A DNA stretch of 24,401 nucleotides from Syntrophomonadaceae bacterium (lineage in GTDB: Bacteria > Bacillota > Dethiobacteria > DTU022). Shown here piece by piece: positions 16,065 through 22,967 of the stretch. Within the stretch, counting starts at the first letter, position 1, and each line of letters starts with the position of its first letter. The translations under genes were made by a program, and so were the position numbers. The notes beneath the pieces were generated by a model, which worked only from the letters and a program-made list of their open reading frames with translations, was not told the origin of the DNA and ran no database searches. The stretch spans positions 1-24,401 of the forward strand of contig SLSE01000222.1 in assembly GCA_007130585.1 (NCBI GenBank), read 5' to 3'.

Positions 16065-17187
16065 CTATTTTTTCAGCGGAACCTTTCCGCCGGCTTTCCA
16101 CCTGAGATAGGCCTCTATGAAAGGATCAAGGTTGCCGTTCATCACGGACTCCACCTGCCCGACTTCCAACCCGGTCCTGTGATCTTTGACCAGGGTAAAC
16201 GGGTGGAAAGTATAAGTCCGGATCTGGCTGCCCCAGGCAATTTCCCTCTGCTGGCCGCGTTCGGCATTGATTTCTTCTTCCTGCTCACGGCGGTTCAACT
16301 CTGCCAGTTTAGCCAACAAAACGTGCATGGCCTGCTGACGGTTGCTGTGCTGGGAGCGGTCATTCTGGCAGCTGACAACGATCCCGGTCGGAAGGTGGGT
16401 GATCCGCACTGCAGAGTCGGTTTTGTTAACATGCTGCCCGCCCGCGCCGCTGGCCCGGAATGTGTCGATCTTGAGATCATCGGGATTGATTACAAATTCC
16501 TCTTCTTCCACTTCCGGGATAACGTCTACCGAGGCAAAAGAGGTATGGCGCCGCCTCGAGGTGTCGAAGGGAGATATGCGGATCATGCGGTGCACTCCTT
16601 TTTCGGCCTGCAGGTAACCGTAGGCTGCATAGCCGCGGACAATGAAGGTAGCGCTTTTAATGCCCGCCTCGTCATCGGGAAGGAGATCTATTAGTTCGAC
16701 CTCATATCCTTTTTGCTCAGACCAGCGGTAGTACATGCGCATGAGCATTTCAGCCCAGTCCTGTGATTCCAGTCCTCCGGCTCCCGGATGCAGGGACATG
16801 ATCGCATCATTAAAATCATAGTTCCCGCTGAGCAGGGTTTCAGTTTCCATTTGATCCAGGCGTTCTTTAATTTCCTCCAGGGTTGATTGAAGCTCGCTTA
16901 ATGCCTCTTCTTCCCCCAGCTCGCCTTCGTCTGCCAGTTCCGCAAAAACCCCCGCTTCTTCAATCATTTTTTCAAGTTCCTGCAGCGGCCGGATTCTTTC
17001 CCGCAGGACACCCTGTTTTTTCAGGTATTCCTGGGTGCGGGCGCTGTCTTCCCAAAAACCGGGATCGGCAGTCTTTGCTTCTGCTTCGCGCAGCTGTTTC
17101 AGCTTTTTATCGTATTCAAAGAGAAGCCCTCATTTGCTCAAATCTCTGCTGCTGAAAAGCCAGCTCATCCTTAAAATCTTTCAGCAT
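16065..17187 (-). CDS. prfB: Peptide chain release factor 2, programmed +1 frameshift
   Basis: RF2 recognises UAA and UGA and triggers peptide release. The message is read in two frames. Frame one starts at the ATG at 17187 (GGTGA upstream), runs 23 codons (MLKDFKDELAFQQQRFEQMR...) and meets an in-frame TGA at 17118-17116. A +1 slip on CTT skips base 17118 and continues at 17117 (L-EYDKKLKQLRE...) to the TAG at 16067-16065. The joined product is about 373 residues, normal for RF2. The second frame alone would start only at internal Met codons and lose the N-terminal helices. The codon-recognition motif SPF (ISPFDTSRRRH) and the catalytic GGQ (SGAGGQHVNKTDSAVR) are both present. An annotation starting at 16967 would be a truncated artefact. 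It follows secA after a terminator. Confidence 0.97.
17116..17131 (-). other. prfB programmed +1 frameshift site
   Basis: Minus-strand GAGGG, five bases, then CTT TGA. The SD-like GAGGG and the slippery CTT before a TGA stop are the classical RF2 autoregulation signal: low RF2 leaves the UGA unread and favours the slip. The spacer from GAGGG to CTT is a little longer than the three bases of the E. coli site. Confidence 0.92.
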
Positions 17188-17232
17188 AAAATCACCGTCT
17201 TTCACCAGGTATTTGATTGAAACCGACCGCCC

Positions 17233-17271
17233 GGCAGGCATTCGGGTGCTGATCAGCCTGAACTGCCTGCC
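17233..17271 (-). repeat. Inverted repeat in the prfB leader
   Basis: GGCAGGCA and TGCCTGCC form a perfect 8-bp stem (17264-17271 with 17233-17240). The 23-base interior contains the 10-base palindrome GCTGATCAGC (17248-17257). It ends about 46 bases before the prfB ATG. No U-tract follows, and no T-box core (GGTGGNACCGCG) is present. I saw no convincing promoter in the rest of this 140-bp gap. Confidence 0.45.
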
Positions 17272-17306
17272 TTTCCGCGCCGGAGGGGAACAGCTTACAT
17301 CTTTTT

Positions 17307-17338
17307 AAAAAGGGCCCACAGGAAATCTTAACGGGCCC
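17307..17338 (-). terminator. Intrinsic terminator of secA
   Basis: GGGCCC (17338-17333) pairs with GGGCCC (17317-17312) around a 15-base loop that includes the secA stop codon, followed by TTTTT on the minus strand. This fits a rho-independent terminator, though the stem is short. Confidence 0.65.
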
Positions 17339-20312
17339 CGCAGCATTTCTTATGTTTTTTCCCGCTTCCGCAGGGGCAGGGTTCGTTGCGGCCCACTTTT
17401 TCAACGGTGACCGGCTCGGGCTTTTGAACCTGGCCCCGGTCAGGCTGCTCCCCGCCTTCACCGGCTGCAGCCGTGCCGCCGCCGATTGCAGCCATCCGGG
17501 GGCGCAGGCCGGTTGACTCTTTGGCAACAGCCTCCCGCCGGGGGGCGGCGGTTACCCGGACCTGGTAAACGGCCCGGACAACATCGGCCTGGATCTGGCG
17601 GATCATATCCTCGAACATATCAAAGCTCTGACGCTTATACTCCACCAGCGGATTTCTCTGCGCATAGGCCTGGGTATGTATTTCGTGGCGCAGCTGGTGC
17701 ATGGCATCTATAAAATGCATCCAGTGACGATCCACGGTTTTGAGCAGGACTACCCGTTCCAGCTCCCGCATGATTTCCGGCGTGATCGTTTCTTCCCGCT
17801 CCCTGTAGAAAGCAAAGGCTTCTTCAAGCAGAAGGGAGCGCACATCGGGAACCTCGGTGTCGACCAGGCTTTCCAGGGGTATTTTGCCCCGGCGCACACA
17901 GACGCTTTCCGCCAGTTCCAGCAGGGCGCGGGCGTTAACATCGTCAAGAAAACCTGCTTCAGCCGTATATTCATGAACCATCCGGTCGACAACCTCTTCG
18001 ATCATAACCTGGATCGGCTCTTTCATATTTTCGCCTTCCAGGACCCGGCGGCGCTGGCCGTAGATAACTTCACGCTGCGCATTTAGCACATCGTCATATT
18101 CAAGCAGGTTCTTGCGAATTTCAAAGTTGCGCGATTCTACTTTTTTCTGGGCATTCTCAATTCCCCTGCTGACCAGGGGGTGATCGATGGGCACATCTTC
18201 TTCGATCCCGAAACGTTCCATCAACGAAGCGATGTTTTCCCCGCCGAACAGGCGCATCAGGTCATCTTCCAAAGAAACAAAGAACTGCGAAGATCCGGGG
18301 TCTCCCTGCCGGCCGGACCGGCCGCGCAGCTGGTTATCAATGCGGCGGCTTTCGTGCCTTTCTGTCCCCAGCACGTGCAGACCGCCCGCAGCGACCACCT
18401 CTTCGCGCTGTCTCCTGGTTTCTTCAACAGCCCCGTCAATCAATTCGGCGTAACGCTTATCCCAGCGCTCCCTGCTTTCTTCCGGCAGCTCGCTTTCGGG
18501 CACACCGAACTCATTTTCCAGCTTTTCCTTAACCAGGTACTCGGGATTGCCGCCCAGGATAATGTCTGTTCCCCTTCCGGCCATGTTGGTCGAGATGGTT
18601 ACTGCTCCCTTGCTGCCGGCCTGGGCGATTATATAAGCCTCCCTGGCATGGTTGACGGCGTTGAGCACTTCGTGCGGTATTTCCTGCCGCCTGAGAACCT
18701 TGCTCAACATTTCCGATTTTTCCACGGAAACGGTCCCGACCAAAACAGGCTGGCCGCGGCGCCGGCAGTCAAGAATTTCTTCCACCGCCGCCCCGAACTT
18801 GGCCCTTTCGGTTTTATAAATCAGGTCAGGCAGTTCTTCCCGGATCAGGGGTTTGTTGGTCGGAACAGCCACAACATCCATCCCGTAAATACTGCGGAAT
18901 TCATCTTCTTCGGTCAGGGCCGTCCCGGTCATCCCGGATATCTTGTCGTACATGCGGAAATAGTTCTGGAAGGTGATCGACGCCACCGTGCGGCTGGCCG
19001 ACTGTACTTCAACCCCTTCCTTGGCTTCAATAGCCTGGTGCAGGCCGTCCGAATAACGGCGGCCGGGCATCAGGCGGCCGGTAAATTCATCGACAATAAT
19101 TACTTTTCCATCCTGGACGACGTAATCGACGTCCCGTTCAAAGAGCGAATAGGCCTTGATCAGCTGGTCAAAATAGTGGCGGTGCTCGCTGGCGGCTTCA
19201 GCCTCCTGTTCTTCCAGATCATCGTCTGCCTCGGAGGTATCCTTATCAAGGCGCAGCAGCTGAAGGAGCTGCGGGTTAATCCGCTCCAGCTCGCGGTAAC
19301 CTTTATCCTTGATATCGGCCAGCCTGGTTGCTTCATCAATAACATAGTAAAGTTCTTCATCAAGGTGGTTCAGGCGCTTTTCCGTCATCAGGCGCTGCCT
19401 GGTGCGTTCAACGAGCTTTTCCACGCCGGACTCCTTCAGGATTTTTAGCAGTTTTTTGTTCTTGGGGGAGCCCCTTCGCACAAGGAGCAGCTTCTCTGCT
19501 GCTTCTTCACGCGCGCCCGAATCGAGATCTTCACGGGCGCTGTTCAGCAGCTCGTTGACCAATTTACCCTGCTTGCGAATCAGGTGTTCCACTTCATTTT
19601 TCCAGCGGCCGTATTCTTCTTTGCTCTCAACCCGGCTGCTGATAATAAGCGGGGTGCGGGCTTCGTCAATCAGGATGCTGTCCACCTCGTCGACAATGGC
19701 ATAATGCCGGCCCCGTTGAACCATATCTTCCCTGTATATAACCATGTTGTCGCGCAGGTAATCAAAACCCAGTTCGTTATTTGTGGCATAGGTGATATCA
19801 CAGGCATATTCTTCCCGGCGCTGTTTGGGCTCCAGCCCCTGGACAACCAGGCCGACACTCAGTCCCAGGTATTCATAGACCGGACCCATCCACTCGCTGT
19901 CGCGGCGGGCCAGGTAATCGTTGACTGTAACAATATGGACTCCTTTGCCGGCCAGGGCATTAACATAGGCCGGAAGAGTGGCGGCCAGGGTTTTGCCCTC
20001 CCCGGTTTTCATCTCGGCAATCCGGCCCTGGTGAAGGACAAGGGCGCCCATGATCTGAACATCGAACGGGCGCATTCCGGTTTTCCTCCTGGCCGCTTCC
20101 CTGGCCAGGGCAAAGGCCTGCGGTAAAAAACTATCGAGGCTTTCACCCTGCTGCAGGCGTTCTTTAAATTCCGCCGTCTGCACGGGAAACTGTTCATCGG
20201 CCAGCCCGGAGGCCCAGGATTCCAATTCGTTAACCTCTTCAACTATTTTCTCCAAACGGCGCAGTTCCTTTTCATTCTGGTCGCCGAATAGTTTTTGTAT
20301 AAAAGAAGGCAC
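17328..20312 (-). CDS. secA: Preprotein translocase ATPase SecA, long form
   Basis: Motor ATPase that pushes unfolded preproteins through SecYEG. About 994 residues. Motifs: Walker A TGEGKT (about 103-108), Walker B-type IVDEVDSILIDEAR (about 206-219), FTGRLMPGRRYSDGLHQAIEAKEG, helicase-like TNMAGRGTDIILGG, and a C-terminal zinc-binding SEC-C motif CPCGSGKKHKKCC that binds SecB or ribosomes. The region between LIISS and the FERDVDYVV segment is about 165 residues, roughly 90 longer than I recall for B. subtilis SecA. It includes SPKNKKLLKILKESGVEKL, a sequence type I associate with long SecA forms. I chose the GTG at 20312 because AAAGGAG lies 7 bases upstream. An ATG 13 codons earlier lies in the leader without a ribosome binding site. 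Gene order hpf-(unknown)-secA-prfB matches Firmicutes. Confidence 0.98.
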   Translation of the reverse strand: MPSFIQKLFGDQNEKELRRLEKIVEEVNELESWASGLADEQFPVQTAEFKERLQQGESLDSFLPQAFALAREAARRKTGMRPFDVQIMGALVLHQGRIAEMKTGEGKTLAATLPAYVNALAGKGVHIVTVNDYLARRDSEWMGPVYEYLGLSVGLVVQGLEPKQRREEYACDITYATNNELGFDYLRDNMVIYREDMVQRGRHYAIVDEVDSILIDEARTPLIISSRVESKEEYGRWKNEVEHLIRKQGKLVNELLNSAREDLDSGAREEAAEKLLLVRRGSPKNKKLLKILKESGVEKLVERTRQRLMTEKRLNHLDEELYYVIDEATRLADIKDKGYRELERINPQLLQLLRLDKDTSEADDDLEEQEAEAASEHRHYFDQLIKAYSLFERDVDYVVQDGKVIIVDEFTGRLMPGRRYSDGLHQAIEAKEGVEVQSASRTVASITFQNYFRMYDKISGMTGTALTEEDEFRSIYGMDVVAVPTNKPLIREELPDLIYKTERAKFGAAVEEILDCRRRGQPVLVGTVSVEKSEMLSKVLRRQEIPHEVLNAVNHAREAYIIAQAGSKGAVTISTNMAGRGTDIILGGNPEYLVKEKLENEFGVPESELPEESRERWDKRYAELIDGAVEETRRQREEVVAAGGLHVLGTERHESRRIDNQLRGRSGRQGDPGSSQFFVSLEDDLMRLFGGENIASLMERFGIEEDVPIDHPLVSRGIENAQKKVESRNFEIRKNLLEYDDVLNAQREVIYGQRRRVLEGENMKEPIQVMIEEVVDRMVHEYTAEAGFLDDVNARALLELAESVCVRRGKIPLESLVDTEVPDVRSLLLEEAFAFYREREETITPEIMRELERVVLLKTVDRHWMHFIDAMHQLRHEIHTQAYAQRNPLVEYKRQSFDMFEDMIRQIQADVVRAVYQVRVTAAPRREAVAKESTGLRPRMAAIGGGTAAAGEGGEQPDRGQVQKPEPVTVEKVGRNEPCPCGSGKKHKKCCGAR

Positions 20313-20331
20313 TTGATTACTCCTTTCTCGC

Positions 20332-20372
20332 GGCAGGATTACAACATCCATCAGCAGGAAAGCCGTCCTGCC
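20332..20372 (-). promoter_or_regulatory. secA leader with two alternative pairings
   Basis: GGCAGGA (20372-20366) can pair with TCCTGC (20359-20354) as a tight 6-bp hairpin, or with TCCTGCC (20338-20332), 7 bp, just upstream of the secA ribosome binding site. The two are mutually exclusive. Whether this regulates secA is unknown. Confidence 0.3.
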
Positions 20373-20402
20373 ATATATTACATTCTCTCATAAAACCCGG
20401 TC

Positions 20403-20408
20403 ATTATA
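20403..20408 (-). promoter_or_regulatory. Candidate -10 element of secA
   Basis: A perfect TATAAT on the minus strand, about 90 bp upstream of the secA GTG, in the 130-bp gap after the unknown gene. The -35 region at 17 bp reads TTCCGG and is poor. Confidence 0.45.
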
Positions 20409-20442
20409 CAACTGCCGGGCCGGTTCCGGAAAATAACCGCTG

Positions 20443-21558
20443 TTATCGAGCGGCAGGGTCCAGTTCGCTGCAGAGCGCCCACAGGCTTCCCGAAACGAGG
20501 GAATGACCGCCCAGCACAACAGGAATGGGGCATTGAACCGCCGCTTTTGTAAATTCCCTCAGCCAGGGGTTTTCAACTTCCTGCCACCTGCCCAGGTCGG
20601 ATAAAAAACGGTCCCGGTCCGGAGGGTCCTGCCTGTAATGATGGATCAAAACGCGGGTATCGATAAAGGCGCAGCGGGCCACGGAAGAAAGATAGCAGAA
20701 AAACTGATCCAGCCCGGCATGGTCAATCAGCAGGCCGAGCAGGGATATTACCTCGTTTGCTTCTATGCGGCCGAGGGATTTCATGCCTCTTTCCTCAGAG
20801 AAAACGCGCAGGCGCAGCTTTAATATGGCATTCAGGCGCCCGATTACCGGCGCCCCGACTCTTCCGATCAGGGCCACATCCTCGTATTCATCGCCGAGGA
20901 CTGCCTTGGCCTGTTCCAGGGCGCTGTAGTCAAGATCGAGACTGCTGATCGCAGCCGCGGTGCGTGGCCCGGCAAAAGGCCCGGCCCCCAGCACAAGCAG
21001 GTCGCTGGGAGTGTCGATATCAAATAAAAGGCCCAGAGAGTGCGGCATCAGTTCCATTTCCAGGTGGAGTTGATCGCGCAGAGTCAGGGCCAGGCTGTTG
21101 TCCGTAGCCGGAAGTTCCACCGTGCCCATTTCCGGCGGCACGGTGAAGGCAACTATATCGACAGACTGTGTATTGTTGGTATAAACAAACCGCTCCCGGG
21201 AGAGCAGCCTGCGGCAGATCATTTTTAACTCTTCAACTGTAATCAGGGGCGAACCTGCGCCGTTCATGCAGATTACCCGGTTAAGAGCATGCCTGCTGAC
21301 TGCCGCCTGCAGTTCCCGGCCGTAATGGAAGTTCCCGGGTCCGGTGGAGTTGAGAAAAACCTCCGCCCCCAGCCGTGCTGAAGGTTCCTCCAGTTCAGGC
21401 CGGTTGGTGAATAGATAAACTTTTTCCAGCTCGGGAACATGCCTGATTTTTTCAAGATTGTCCAGCAGGGCGGCCTGCCGGACAAGAGCCATCGCTTCTT
21501 CTATCTCGCTCTCCGGGTATGAACCTTCAAAAACTACTACGCTAACGCCATTATTCAT
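20443..21558 (-). CDS. Conserved protein of unknown function, GT-A nucleotidyltransferase-like N-terminal half
   Basis: 371 residues, cytosolic (no signal peptide or TM helix). I do not recognise a named family. The N-terminal half (about 1-205) looks like a GT-A/NTP-transferase fold: a predicted strand and helix at VSVVVFEG and ARQAALL-type helix, KVYLFTNRPEL, ICMNGAGSPLITVEELK where CofC/MobA proteins have their Asp-Pro-Leu-Leu-Thr motif, and LLFDIDTPSDLLVLG, very like the C-terminal motif of CofC and related enzymes. The usual N-terminal G-x-G-T-R nucleotide loop is not seen. The C-terminal half (about 215-371) has no clear parallel but carries conserved-looking segments ALIGRVGAPVIGRLN, RVFSEERGMKSLGRIE and VVLGGHSLVSGSLWAL. 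The ATG at 21558 has GAGGT 8 bases upstream. It sits between hpf and secA, 38 bp after hpf. No function is assigned. Confidence 0.85.
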   Translation of the reverse strand: MNNGVSVVVFEGSYPESEIEEAMALVRQAALLDNLEKIRHVPELEKVYLFTNRPELEEPSARLGAEVFLNSTGPGNFHYGRELQAAVSRHALNRVICMNGAGSPLITVEELKMICRRLLSRERFVYTNNTQSVDIVAFTVPPEMGTVELPATDNSLALTLRDQLHLEMELMPHSLGLLFDIDTPSDLLVLGAGPFAGPRTAAAISSLDLDYSALEQAKAVLGDEYEDVALIGRVGAPVIGRLNAILKLRLRVFSEERGMKSLGRIEANEVISLLGLLIDHAGLDQFFCYLSSVARCAFIDTRVLIHHYRQDPPDRDRFLSDLGRWQEVENPWLREFTKAAVQCPIPVVLGGHSLVSGSLWALCSELDPAAR

Positions 21559-21596
21559 TAAACGGACCTCTTCTCCTGCCAGCCGGCGCTATTGCT

Positions 21597-22136
21597 TTAC
21601 TCCGGCTCAATCAGCCCGTAATCGCCGTCCCTGCGCCTGTAAACGACATTTACCAGGTCGGTATCGCCGTTTGTAAAAACGAAAAAGTTGTGACCCAGCA
21701 GGTCCATCTGGAGAATGGCTTCTTCAACAGTCATTGGCTTAAGAGAAAACCGCTTGGTCCTGACAACCCTGGGGGTTTCCTCCTCTGCACGTTCTTCGGC
21801 TTCGATTGCGGCATGCTTTTCACTGATTATCCGGGGACCTCTCAGCCGGATCGCTTTATTCATACGGGTTTTGTATTTTTTAACCTGGCGTTCGAGCTTA
21901 TCAACCACCATATCGATAGATGCATACATATCACCGGTTGACTCTTCGCCGCGCAGAATCAAGCCGTTTAAATTCATGGTTACCTCAACGATGTGTTCTT
22001 CCCTGATCACGCTTAGCACAACCTGGGCATCGGTAGCCTTATCGAAATGTTTATCAAGTTTGCCCAGTTTTTTCTGGGCATAATCAACAAGGGCCGGGGA
22101 AACTTCAATGTTTTTTCCACGCACGTTAATATTCAT
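21597..22136 (-). CDS. hpf: Long-form ribosome hibernation promoting factor
   Basis: Long HPF binds the decoding region of idle 70S ribosomes and joins two of them into inactive 100S dimers during stationary phase or stress. 179 residues: an N-terminal beta-alpha ribosome-binding domain (about 1-100, MNINVRGKNIEVSPALVDYA ... VDKLERQVKKYK), a charged linker (about 105-125), and the C-terminal dimerisation domain (RFSLKPMTVEEAILQMDLLG, then HNFFVFTNGDTDLVNVVYRR). The ATG at 22136 is 8 bases after AGGAGG; a TTG two codons earlier is too close to the ribosome binding site. A near-consensus sigma-H promoter lies upstream, matching the known sigma-H control of B. subtilis hpf (yvyD). comF ends 84 bp upstream. 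Confidence 0.97.
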   Translation of the reverse strand: MNINVRGKNIEVSPALVDYAQKKLGKLDKHFDKATDAQVVLSVIREEHIVEVTMNLNGLILRGEESTGDMYASIDMVVDKLERQVKKYKTRMNKAIRLRGPRIISEKHAAIEAEERAEEETPRVVRTKRFSLKPMTVEEAILQMDLLGHNFFVFTNGDTDLVNVVYRRRDGDYGLIEPE

Positions 22137-22184
22137 AATCAATACCTCCTGCTGTATTGTGTAAAAACTATATTACTATAAATA

Positions 22185-22213
22185 CTATTCCCCAGTCCAG
22201 TACAAAATCCTTC
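22185..22213 (-). promoter_or_regulatory. Near-consensus sigma-H promoter of hpf
   Basis: Minus strand GAAGGATTT (22213-22205), 11 bases, GGGGAATAG (22193-22185). Against RNAGGAWWW-N11/12-RNNGAATWW the only mismatch is the last base. Transcription would start near 22178, about 40 nt before the hpf start. It lies just after the comF stop. Confidence 0.7.
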
Positions 22214-22220
22214 CTTAAAA

Positions 22221-22967
22221 TTATTTCACGGCAGACGGATTATAGGCAATAACCGCCCCGGACACAACTGCCCCCCTGGCATGTAAAACCCTGGCCCCTT
22301 CCTTCAGGGTTGAGCCGGTGGAATATACATCATCTATTAACAGCACGGAAGCGCCTTCCAGGGAGCCCGGCAGGGCGCTAAAAGCGCCGCTGACATTTTC
22401 CAGGCGCTCCCGGCGCGAAAGAGTGGTCTGGGAAAGCGTATCCCTGTTTTTTGCCAGCAGCGGCAGGGCCGGTTTTCCCATTACCCGGGCGGCATGATCG
22501 GCGATCAACCTGCTCTGGTTAAAGCCGCGTTCTTTTTCCCGGCGGCGGTGCAGGGGCACAGGCACAACCAGGTCCGGCCGGCAGGGTTGACCCTGCATGA
22601 TTTCAAACCCGAGCCATCTTCCCAGCGGGCGGGCCAGGGAACGGCGTCCCCCGTATTTTAAATTATGAAGCAGGAGGCGCCACTGATCTTCGTAAAAAGC
22701 CAGGGCAAAAAGGGACTTCAGAAAGGGAAGATCTGTCAGGCACCGGCAGGATGAATCTCCGGAAGCCAAATTTTCACAGGCGGGGCAGATAAAGCCAACC
22801 GGCGAAAAAAGCCTACCGCATGAACTGCAAAGCGCCCGGCCGGCTCCCGGGGGCAAAACTGCCCGGCAAAAGAGGCACCGTTCGGGAAATATCAGCTCAA
22901 TGAAGGATTCTGCCCACCGGATAGGAGCAACCGGCGCCTTAAGGCTGTGCGGGGGACGCCGCGGCAC
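22221..22967 (-). CDS. ComF family protein (ComFC-like, phosphoribosyltransferase fold)
   Basis: 248 residues. The N-terminal zinc region has eight cysteines in two clusters (C31, C34, C47, C50 and C61, C64, C74, C76). The C-terminal phosphoribosyltransferase-like domain has the family segments VPVPLHRRREKERGFNQS and the PRPP loop VLLIDDVYSTGSTL (about 207-220). ComFC is needed for DNA uptake in B. subtilis and related species (ComF or GntX in Gram-negatives); its biochemical role is unclear. The GTG at 22967 shares one base with the recD2 stop (TAGTG), so translation is coupled. GGGAG lies about 10 bases upstream. Pairing with a helicase gene fits a DNA-uptake or repair context but proves nothing about competence here. 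Confidence 0.93.
   Translation of the reverse strand: MPRRPPHSLKAPVAPIRWAESFIELIFPERCLFCRAVLPPGAGRALCSSCGRLFSPVGFICPACENLASGDSSCRCLTDLPFLKSLFALAFYEDQWRLLLHNLKYGGRRSLARPLGRWLGFEIMQGQPCRPDLVVPVPLHRRREKERGFNQSRLIADHAARVMGKPALPLLAKNRDTLSQTTLSRRERLENVSGAFSALPGSLEGASVLLIDDVYSTGSTLKEGARVLHARGAVVSGAVIAYNPSAVK

Noticed and set aside
16065..16967. A 300-residue RF2 beginning at an internal ATG
   Set aside because: It would lack the N-terminal helices. The upstream sequence encodes them in the same frame down to a classical CTT-TGA frameshift site.
17188..17327. T-box leader upstream of prfB
   Set aside because: No GGTGGNACCGCG antiterminator core and no terminator before prfB.
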